Positions 1 to 5,245 of a stretch of 5,245 nucleotides of DNA are shown here, one piece after another. The number at the start of each line of letters is the position of its first letter. Position 1 is the first letter of the stretch. The stretch spans positions 1-5,245 of the forward strand of contig JAGQRC010000318.1 in the NCBI GenBank assembly GCA_020425835.1, written 5' to 3'. The stretch is from Planctomycetota bacterium. GTDB lineage: Bacteria; Planctomycetota; UBA8108; UBA1146; JAJFFE01. The translations under genes were made by a program, and so were the position numbers. The notes below the pieces were generated by a model. The model was not told the DNA's origin, ran no database searches, and saw only the letters and a list, made by a program, of their open reading frames with translations.

Positions 1-2
1 GG

Positions 3-620
3 TGCCTCATGCTCGCGCGGGAACTCCTGGAGCTCACCGACGGCGCGTTCGACGTCGCGCTCGGCACCGGACTGCGAGAGCTCGCCATCGATCCGGTCCG
101 GCACTCCGCCCGGTGGACCCGTGATCCCGCGCCTGCCCGACGAGTGATCGACCTCGGCGGTCTCGGCAAGGGCTTCGCGCTCGACGCCGCTCGCGCGGTG
201 CTGAGCGATTGGGATCTCGACGCGGGCTGGATCACCTCCGGTCAGAGCACGGTTCGATCACTCGGCCCGGTCGACGTCGAACCCGTTCCGCTCCGCGATC
301 CGAACGACCCGACGCTGAGCGTCGGTCGCCTCCTCCTGGCGCACCGCGCGCTCAGCGGTTCCGCCAACCTCGGCGCACACATCGTGGACCCCCGCGATCC
401 GAGCCGTGCTCCCGAGACCTTCCACCGCGCGGCCTGGTGTCTCGCGGCCGACGCGTCCGTCTCGGATGCGCTCTCCACCGCCTTCCTCCTTCTCTCCAGC
501 GAGGAGGTAGCGACGCTGTGCGCCCGGATCGACGGAGTCTCGGCCATCTGGATCGACGCCGACGGTCGGCGTCACTCGGCCGGGTCGCCGGTCACCTGGG
601 AGTCCGAATCGAGAGGATGA
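3..620 (+). CDS. apbE: FAD:protein FMN transferase, ApbE family (5' end outside the window)
   Basis: Enzymes of this family move FMN from FAD onto a Thr or Ser of a target flavoprotein, usually outside the cytoplasmic membrane, and need Mg2+. The frame is open to the window edge, so the N-terminal part is missing (roughly 100-130 residues, judging by usual family lengths of 300-350). Numbering from the internal ATG at 9, the visible family motifs in order are TDGAFD (10-15), DLGGLGKGFALD (48-59), HIVDPRDP (124-131) and SDALSTAF (152-159). The Asp and Thr of DALSTA are the usual metal-binding positions. The usual Gly-Gly-Asp/Ser loop near residue 78 reads SGQST, and the segment before the His-Ile-Val-Asp-Pro motif is ALSGSANLGA instead of the common ATSGdyxR type, so this is a divergent subfamily. 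No signal peptide can be judged. Its stop overlaps the next start (ATGA). No flavoprotein target gene is in view, so the substrate is unknown. Confidence 0.87.
   Translation, partial: CLMLARELLELTDGAFDVALGTGLRELAIDPVRHSARWTRDPAPARRVIDLGGLGKGFALDAARAVLSDWDLDAGWITSGQSTVRSLGPVDVEPVPLRDPNDPTLSVGRLLLAHRALSGSANLGAHIVDPRDPSRAPETFHRAAWCLAADASVSDALSTAFLLLSSEEVATLCARIDGVSAIWIDADGRRHSAGSPVTWESESRG
611..616 (+). promoter_or_regulatory. Shine-Dalgarno-like GAGAGG that makes the hydrolase start ambiguous
   Basis: GAGAGG lies directly against the ATG at 617 (no spacer) but 6 bases before an in-frame TTG at 623, which is the normal spacing. A weaker GGGAG at 598-602 sits 14 bases before the ATG. Both starts keep the lipoprotein signal. 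Translation is probably coupled to the end of apbE either way. Confidence 0.4.
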
Positions 621-1405
621 CTTTGAGGACCACCGCCCTTCGACGCGCCGCCTACGTGTGCACCATCGCCGTGCTGTCGGCCTGCGTCACCCCGGTCGAG
701 CGTCAGCGGATCGAGACCTTCGTTCGCAAGAGCTCGAAGGGACTGACGACGATCGAGCTCGACTACCTCCTCTACCTGCCTCCCGGCTACGACGCTCCCG
801 ACGCGCGCGAGCGCCGCTGGCCTCTCCTCTTGTTCCTCCACGGGATCGGCGAGTGTGGATCGAACCCGAACGAAGTGGCTCGGCTCGGCCCCCCGAAGCG
901 CGTCGAGCAGGGCGAGGACTTCCCGATGATCATCGTCAGTCCGCAGAACGATGGGCGGCTGCGAAAGCTCTGGTGGAACGATCTGCTGATCGCGTTGCTC
1001 GACCATCTCGAGACGGAGCTCCGTATCGATCCCGATCGCGTCTACCTGACCGGCGCGAGCCTTGGCGGCTTCGGCGCGTGGAACCTCGCCTGCGTGCATC
1101 CCGAGCGGTTCGCCGCCGTCGCTCCCGTGTGCGGTTGGGGCTATCCCGCCGAGGTTCGACGCATGCAGGACATTCCGGTCTGGGCCTTCCACGGCGGCGA
1201 GGACTGGATCGTGCCGATCGAAGAGGGTCGAGCGATGGTCGATGCGCTCCGCGACGCGGGGGGAAGCGCTCGCTTCACGGTCTACGACGATGTCGGGCAC
1301 GGCGCGTGGCATCGCGCCTACCGCGATCCGGAGCTGTACGAGTGGCTCCTCGCACAGCGGCGCGGCACAGCCCCGGGCAACGGTTCGACGAATCGCGACC
1401 CATAG
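617..1405 (+). CDS. Lipoprotein with alpha/beta-hydrolase fold, predicted peptidase/esterase (COG4099-like)
   Basis: This is a complete 262-aa protein, probably a membrane-anchored serine hydrolase acting in the periplasm or at the cell surface; its substrate is unknown. The N-terminus has Arg residues at 4, 9 and 10, a short hydrophobic stretch and the lipobox LSAC, giving Cys23 as the lipidated residue. The mature part starts with an YLLYLPPGYD-type strand. It then has the oxyanion-loop motif HGIGECG (75-81) followed by an LGPPKR segment, which is the signature arrangement of the 'HGxGERG...HGPPK' predicted-peptidase family. The nucleophile elbow is GASLGG with Ser148. The likely acid is Asp196 in GGEDWIVP, and the likely base is His228 in DVGHGAWH (His232 is also near). 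All three triad members are present. I use the ATG that overlaps the upstream stop. An in-frame TTG at 623 has better Shine-Dalgarno spacing and would shorten the protein by two residues. A dienelactone-hydrolase or phospholipase-like role is possible; the peptidase label comes only from family naming. Confidence 0.9.
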   Translation: MTLRTTALRRAAYVCTIAVLSACVTPVERQRIETFVRKSSKGLTTIELDYLLYLPPGYDAPDARERRWPLLLFLHGIGECGSNPNEVARLGPPKRVEQGEDFPMIIVSPQNDGRLRKLWWNDLLIALLDHLETELRIDPDRVYLTGASLGGFGAWNLACVHPERFAAVAPVCGWGYPAEVRRMQDIPVWAFHGGEDWIVPIEEGRAMVDALRDAGGSARFTVYDDVGHGAWHRAYRDPELYEWLLAQRRGTAPGNGSTNRDP

Positions 1406-1419
1406 GAGTCGTCGAGAAA

Positions 1420-1433
1420 CTGCTCTCGAGCAG
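1420..1433. terminator. Short inverted repeat between converging genes, weak terminator candidate
   Basis: CTGCT and AGCAG form a 5-bp stem around a CTCG loop, 15 bases past the hydrolase stop. Read on the - strand (the direction of rodA), it is followed by TTTCTC. The stem is short and the T-run weak, so this could be chance in GC-rich DNA. Confidence 0.2.
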
Positions 1434-1511
1434 AGAGTTCGAGATTCCGAGGCCAGTGCTTCCGACGAAACGCAGGCGTATTGGTGGACACGTCGAGTTT
1501 CGGCGGGAGTG

Positions 1512-1552
1512 CTGGCCGACGGGAACTCGGGCTCTCGGCCGGAATGGGTTTT
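1512..1552 (+). terminator. Hairpin with trailing T-run, candidate terminator of the apbE-hydrolase group
   Basis: CTGGCCGA (1512-1519) can pair with TCGGCCGG (1535-1542) as eight pairs including one G-U wobble, around a 15-base loop. Four T residues follow at 1549-1552. It lies about 110 bases past the hydrolase stop and just beyond the rodA stop, so it could separate the two converging transcription units. The large loop and the 6-base gap before the T-run make it a mediocre intrinsic terminator. On the - strand the wobble becomes a mismatch and no T-run follows. Confidence 0.3.
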
Positions 1553-1563
1553 CCAACGGGCTC

Positions 1564-2730
1564 CTAACGCACCGAGGTCCCGGCCGTCAGGCCGTCCGGG
1601 TTCATCACTCGAACCGGACGCATCCCGATTCCCAGGACGATTCCCATCGAAGCGAGCGAGACGAACAACGCTGAACCGCCGAAGCTGATGAACGGCAGGG
1701 GCAGTCCGGTCACGGGAGCGATCCCGGTGGTCATGGCGAGGTTGATCAGCGTTTGCGCTGCGAGCTGCGTCGTGATACCGACGACGACCAGTCGTCCGAA
1801 CGGCTCCCGGGTTCGATAGGCAATCCCGAGGCAGGAGAAGAACAGACAGAGAAACAGAACGAGCAAGCCCAAGGTCCCGGCCAGTCCCCATTCCTCACCG
1901 ATCACGGCGAAAATGAAGTCGTTGTGGTCCTCGGGCAGGAACTCGAGAGTGTTCTGCGACCCCTGGAACAACCCGGTTCCGGTCCACCCCCCCGAACCGA
2001 TCGCCGTCATCGAGTGTCGGATCTGATAGCTCTCCTCACGGAGTTCTGGCGCGTACGGGTCGAGAAAAACCAGGACCCGACCGACCTGATAGTCGGCCAA
2101 CACGAACCAGCCGAGTGGAGCGCACAGCACCAGAGCGCTCGCATAACCGAGGAGCCTCCGCTTCGAAGCGCCGGCCGTCCAGAGCATGGCGAACAGTACC
2201 GGGATCAGTACCAGAGCGGTCCCGAGGTCGGGTTGGACCGCGACCATCGTGAAGGGGACCCCGACGAGAACCAAGGGTATCAACCGATTCGCCCGGGTCG
2301 GGTCACGTCCCATCGGCTTCAACACCTTGGCGAGTGCGAGAACGGTGAACAGCTTGATCAACTCGGAAGGCTGGATGTTGATGAACCCGAGCCGGATCCA
2401 GCGTTGCACACCGCCGCCGAAGAACCACTTGTTGACCAACAGGTATCCGAGAAGCGCGAGCCCGGCGACGTACAGCGGAGACCAGAGCTCCTCGAGAATG
2501 CGGTAGTGCACCAGCAGGAAGAGGACGAGAAACCCGACACCGAATCCCATCCGATAGAGGTGGAGCCGCGTCAACGCTCCGGGGAACGGCTCTTCTCCGG
2601 CGCTGGACGCCGAGTGGACGAACACCGTTCCCAGTGCGAGCAGGGTGATCAGGAAGGTCAGCATGGTGACCGACGGTAGACGCGTCCCCCCGAAGCCCGA
2701 AGGCCACGAGAACCAGCCGGCGCGCCTCAC
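1564..2730 (-). CDS. rodA: Peptidoglycan glycosyltransferase RodA (SEDS family, elongasome)
   Basis: RodA polymerises lipid II into glycan strands at the cytoplasmic membrane, working with PBP2 during rod elongation. This is a 388-aa, strongly hydrophobic protein with about ten predicted membrane segments; the usual length is about 370-390. Conserved SEDS signatures appear in order: VHSAS at the end of the first helix (38-42), QPSELIK (120-126, with Glu123 and Lys126), QPDLGTA (166-172), and a large outer loop with FLDP (222-225), AIGSGG (243-248) and LPEDHNDFIFAVIGEEWG (265-282). Then come PVTGLPLPFISFGGSA (339-354). Asp271 in HNDF is the equivalent of the catalytic Asp of RodA proteins; the residue before it is Asn instead of the common Thr. 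The GTG start at 2730 is chosen because it overlaps the PBP2 stop (GTGA), has GAGAGGA nine bases upstream, and gives a normal length. The open frame continues upstream into PBP2, but that part has no family character. Expression is probably coupled to PBP2. Confidence 0.97.
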   Translation of the reverse strand: MRRAGWFSWPSGFGGTRLPSVTMLTFLITLLALGTVFVHSASSAGEEPFPGALTRLHLYRMGFGVGFLVLFLLVHYRILEELWSPLYVAGLALLGYLLVNKWFFGGGVQRWIRLGFINIQPSELIKLFTVLALAKVLKPMGRDPTRANRLIPLVLVGVPFTMVAVQPDLGTALVLIPVLFAMLWTAGASKRRLLGYASALVLCAPLGWFVLADYQVGRVLVFLDPYAPELREESYQIRHSMTAIGSGGWTGTGLFQGSQNTLEFLPEDHNDFIFAVIGEEWGLAGTLGLLVLFLCLFFSCLGIAYRTREPFGRLVVVGITTQLAAQTLINLAMTTGIAPVTGLPLPFISFGGSALFVSLASMGIVLGIGMRPVRVMNPDGLTAGTSVR

Positions 2731-5105
2731 CGCGCTCGATCCTCTCGAGGTCGACGTCGAAGATCGAGTTGGCGATGCTCCTCGTACCAATCGAGAACCG
2801 CAGCGGCCAAGGCGCCGCAGGTCTCGCCTCCGTGTTGCCCGTCGGGGGTCCTCTCGACGTTGACCATGAACGCGACTTGCGGTTCCTCGACCGGCGCAAA
2901 CCCGACCAACCAGGCCGTGTTGCCGATGATCAACTCGGACTCTCCGCTCGGTGCGACCTCCCGCCAACGCGACTCCGCGGTCCCCGTCTTCACCGCACAG
3001 TCGAAGCGACGGAGCCCGATCGTGTCCGAGCTCGCCGTCCCGAATTCGACGGCCCCCTCCATCCCGGCGATCACCGACTCCCAAACGGCGGCGGGGACGC
3101 CCGCATCCTCGTGCCGTTCCTCGTCGTCGGCGACCAGGCGCAACGAGACGAAGTCACCACGGTTGGCGACGCCGCAGAGGAACCGAAAGACGCCGACGGG
3201 TCGGACGTCGAACGTCCGGCCGATGCCGAGGAGCGGGCGTCGACCTCGCGCTCGGGGGGGGTCTCCCCAAGTTCGAGAGCCGTCCATGCCATTGCCGATG
3301 TGGTCCCAGAAGTGGAGCCGTCGTCCCCACTCGCCGATCTTCTCTGCCCCGAGGCGATCGGCCGCGACGGTGTAGAAGTAGCAGTTGCACGACCGGGCGA
3401 CCGCACCGCGAAGGTCGAGTGACATCGGGATCGCGTGATTGCGACAGCGCAGCTGGTTCGGCTTCCTGAGGTCGTACGCACCGCGACACTCGATCGTGTC
3501 AGAGGGATCCAACACCCCTTCGGCCAACGCCGCGACCGCCACCGCAAGTTTGAACGTCGAGCCCGGCTCGACCCGCGCTTGGATGGGCCGATTGAGCCAC
3601 GCGGCGTGGTCATCCACGTACCCGCGATACTCGTCATCGTGATGGAGGCGATCGAAATCTGGAGCGGGGTATGAGATCCACGCGTCGATCGCGCCGGTCC
3701 GAGGGTCTCCGACCAGCACGCTCGCACCGAACGGTCGCGGCTCCCGAGCGTCCAGACGAGCATAGATCAACCGACACAGCTCGGTGTCCAGAGTGAGCGA
3801 CACATCTTCACCGGGTTGAGGCGGCTCGTTCCAGATCGGCGCGGAGGCGGAACGTCCCTGCGCATCGACTTCCAGGTTGCGCGCCCCGGGACGCCCTCGA
3901 AGTCGGGACTCGAGGAACTTCTCGAGCCCGGAAGCCCCCACGAGGTCCTCGGAGTGGTGCGCGACTTCGCGAACGGCGAGGAACGTCCGCGGATCCCGAA
4001 TGCTCTTGAGTCGGCCGTGTTCGGGGTACCACGAGTCCACGATGGGTTCCCCGCGCTCTCGCCACTCCAGGTCCACCTCGGCCGTGCGTCCGCTGACCCG
4101 ACCGATCAAGTTGGCGAGCACCGGTCCGGTACGGTTGACGCGGCTCCGCACCTCTCGGACCGACAGTCCGGGGAACGCCTCGGGATGCTCGGCGATCTCG
4201 GCCACCAGCTCGAAGGGGATGCCATCGACGAGGACGCGCTCTTTCTCGAACAGCCGTTGTCGGATCGTGGAGTGGTAGCCGGGATCGTCGATCTTCCGCT
4301 TCAACCAGTCGCGTCGCGTCCACAGTCGCTCGCGCAGGTCGACGCGCTCCGCGACGGAGAGTTTGGGACTCTGCGGATCGAGCTGGTCCACTTCGAGGAC
4401 GCGCAGCCGGGCGACGACATCGTCGAGTTGCCGCTTCAAGCCCTCGACGGGGTCCCGCATCTCGCCGTAGGCCGTCTCGACGGATCGGTAGAGATCGAGG
4501 GATGGACGCTCCGGATCGAGCTCTTCGATTCGTCGCTGCAGCCGACGGATTCCGGCCTCCCCGGCGAAGAGCTCCTTGGGTCGAACGAGAACCGAGCCGT
4601 CCTCGGCCAGCTCCAGGCCGGGATAGTAGGGCGCGCGCTTCGGATTCTCGAGCGCTGCGTCGAGCTGTCGCGCCTGGTCGGGAGTGAGCCGGTGAATCCA
4701 CAGGTGCGGGTCGAGCCGTTCGTCGGAACCGAGTCGGGGACCGTGGAACTGACGAATGGCTTCGAGGCTCTCGAACAACCGGTCCTCGTCGTAGGGAAAG
4801 CTCCCCTCGATACCGTGATGCCGAAACAGGCGGAGAACTCGTCGGGCAACCCAACGGCTCTGCACGACGCCACGCAGGGTGTAGATCACGGCGTGGCTCG
4901 GTGCATCCTCGCTCAGAACCTGACCGTTGCGGTCGAGAATCCGACCGCGCGGCGCGGAAAAGAACGTCGTCGATCGCCGGACACGCTCGGCCTCCGTCCG
5001 GTAGTCCCGCCAGTGGAGTCCTTGCATCCAGACCAGTCTTCCCGCGATGGCTCCCGCCGCGAGCAAGAAGAGCATGGCGATGGCGAGGATCCGGGTGCGG
5101 TGCAA
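2727..5105 (-). CDS. mrdA: Penicillin-binding protein 2, class B transpeptidase of the elongasome
   Basis: This DD-transpeptidase cross-links peptide stems in new wall during elongation and is the partner of RodA. Residues 5-24 form the single N-terminal membrane anchor. The PRGRILDRNG box follows at 52-61 and starts the pedestal (non-catalytic) region. Residues about 320-340 (RSRVNRTGPVLANLIGRVSG) match the segment that leads to the IGYV motif, and ASGLEKFLESRLRG (391-404) matches the GxxGlE...L.G motif. The transpeptidase domain starts near 435 (SLTLD). All three active-site motifs are intact: SxxK as STFK with catalytic Ser516 and Lys519, SxN as SCN (572-574), and KTGT (706-709). The protein has 792 residues against about 630 in E. 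coli. The extra length lies mainly in a charged, helix-rich stretch between about 85 and 290. The start is TTG, with GGAG five bases upstream and an in-frame stop at 5136-5138. It lies 30 bases after the probable mreD stop and overlaps rodA by four bases. Confidence 0.96.
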   Translation of the reverse strand: MHRTRILAIAMLFLLAAGAIAGRLVWMQGLHWRDYRTEAERVRRSTTFFSAPRGRILDRNGQVLSEDAPSHAVIYTLRGVVQSRWVARRVLRLFRHHGIEGSFPYDEDRLFESLEAIRQFHGPRLGSDERLDPHLWIHRLTPDQARQLDAALENPKRAPYYPGLELAEDGSVLVRPKELFAGEAGIRRLQRRIEELDPERPSLDLYRSVETAYGEMRDPVEGLKRQLDDVVARLRVLEVDQLDPQSPKLSVAERVDLRERLWTRRDWLKRKIDDPGYHSTIRQRLFEKERVLVDGIPFELVAEIAEHPEAFPGLSVREVRSRVNRTGPVLANLIGRVSGRTAEVDLEWRERGEPIVDSWYPEHGRLKSIRDPRTFLAVREVAHHSEDLVGASGLEKFLESRLRGRPGARNLEVDAQGRSASAPIWNEPPQPGEDVSLTLDTELCRLIYARLDAREPRPFGASVLVGDPRTGAIDAWISYPAPDFDRLHHDDEYRGYVDDHAAWLNRPIQARVEPGSTFKLAVAVAALAEGVLDPSDTIECRGAYDLRKPNQLRCRNHAIPMSLDLRGAVARSCNCYFYTVAADRLGAEKIGEWGRRLHFWDHIGNGMDGSRTWGDPPRARGRRPLLGIGRTFDVRPVGVFRFLCGVANRGDFVSLRLVADDEERHEDAGVPAAVWESVIAGMEGAVEFGTASSDTIGLRRFDCAVKTGTAESRWREVAPSGESELIIGNTAWLVGFAPVEEPQVAFMVNVERTPDGQHGGETCGALAAAVLDWYEEHRQLDLRRRPREDRAR
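2740..2746 (-). promoter_or_regulatory. Ribosome binding site for rodA, inside the end of the PBP2 gene
   Basis: GAGAGGA on the - strand lies nine bases before the GTG start at 2730. It supports that start over upstream in-frame codons and over the downstream ATG at residue 23, which would cut into the first membrane helix. Confidence 0.6.
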
Positions 5106-5110
5106 TCGAT

Positions 5111-5114
5111 CTCC
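5111..5114 (-). promoter_or_regulatory. Ribosome binding site supporting the TTG start of PBP2
   Basis: GGAG on the - strand is five bases before a TTG codon. No ATG or GTG lies between the in-frame stop at 5136-5138 and this TTG. The next in-frame ATG falls inside the membrane anchor (residue 11), so TTG is the likely start. Confidence 0.6.
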
Positions 5115-5135
5115 GGACTCCGGCGAGGGGGCGGT

Positions 5136-5245
5136 TCACGCGCGACGTCGGCGGCGCGGGGCGGTGACATCGAGGACGGGCACCACGATGAATCCCGCGA
5201 GCCCGGCGATCAAGGCACCTTCGAGGGACACCAGGAGCGCTCCGT
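5136..5245 (-). CDS. mreD: Probable rod shape-determining protein MreD, C-terminal end only
   Basis: Read on the - strand from the window edge, this frame gives about 35 residues: a hydrophobic segment (ALLVSLEGALIAGLAGFIVV), then PVLDVTAP, then a basic tail of five Arg and a final Ala before TGA. A terminal membrane helix followed by a short basic cytoplasmic tail fits the C-terminus of MreD, a small polytopic protein that links MreC and MreB to the wall synthases. The main support is position: it runs in the same direction and ends 30 bases before PBP2 and RodA, where mreD normally sits. The fragment is too short for recognition by sequence alone, so another membrane protein is possible. 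Confidence 0.55.
   Translation of the reverse strand, partial: GALLVSLEGALIAGLAGFIVVPVLDVTAPRRRRRA

Noticed and set aside
209..616. Open extension of the hydrolase frame upstream of its ATG
   Set aside because: It lies within apbE in another frame, is Arg/Pro/Ser-rich with no family character, and the lipoprotein signal fixes the start near 617.
572..1891. Long - strand open frame across the hydrolase gene and the rodA 3' end (439 codons)
   Set aside because: It overlaps two well-supported genes and the intergenic gap, and has no recognisable motif and an Arg/Asp/Ala-rich composition typical of shadow frames.
1753..2679. Long + strand open frame opposite rodA (308 codons)
   Set aside because: Its Glu/Gln/Arg/Pro-rich product has no domain and is the antisense image of the membrane-helix codons of rodA, a usual effect of high GC.
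2731..3084. Longer N-terminal form of RodA reaching back into the PBP2 gene
   Set aside because: The added residues are Arg/Gly-rich and out of frame with the PBP2 KTG region they cover. The GTG at 2730 has a ribosome binding site and gives the normal RodA length.
3808..5139. Second long - strand frame inside the PBP2 gene (443 codons)
   Set aside because: Its Arg/Pro/Ser-rich product has no motifs, while the other frame carries the membrane anchor, PRG box and the remaining PBP2 signatures.
1..5245. Mobile elements, CRISPR arrays, tRNA or rRNA genes
   Set aside because: I saw no transposase motifs, terminal inverted repeats with target duplications, regularly spaced direct repeats or RNA-gene signatures. 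Almost the whole window is coding.

Overview
The window shows two converging gene groups from a high-GC, rod-shaped bacterium with an ordinary peptidoglycan elongation machinery. The lipoprotein signal, the mre/mrd gene order and the divergent ApbE suggest a Gram-negative or other diderm lineage outside the well-studied Proteobacteria. A planctomycete-like or myxobacterium-like group is possible, but I cannot fix the phylum from sequence alone.

Left part (about 1-1405, + strand): the C-terminal two thirds of an ApbE-family flavin transferase is followed, with a 4-base ATGA overlap, by a complete lipoprotein with an alpha/beta-hydrolase fold of the predicted-peptidase/esterase type (262 aa). 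The overlap suggests translational coupling. No shared pathway is evident.

Middle (1406-1563): 158 bases between two converging stop codons. It holds two modest inverted repeats and no gene I can support.

Right part (1564-5245, - strand, so read right to left): the end of a small hydrophobic protein that is probably MreD, then a class B penicillin-binding protein 2 (mrdA, 792 aa), then RodA (388 aa). The PBP2 stop and the RodA GTG start share a GTGA overlap. PBP2 (transpeptidase) and RodA (SEDS glycosyltransferase) together form the core peptidoglycan synthase of the elongasome, and MreD belongs to the scaffold that positions and activates it. The order mreD-mrdA-rodA is the classic cell-shape operon.

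I do not see a new system. The points most worth a second look are in PBP2: a pedestal region about 190 residues longer than in E. coli, a Cys-Cys-His-Cys set placed where a zinc site has been reported in another PBP2, and a degenerate motif between SxN and KTG.
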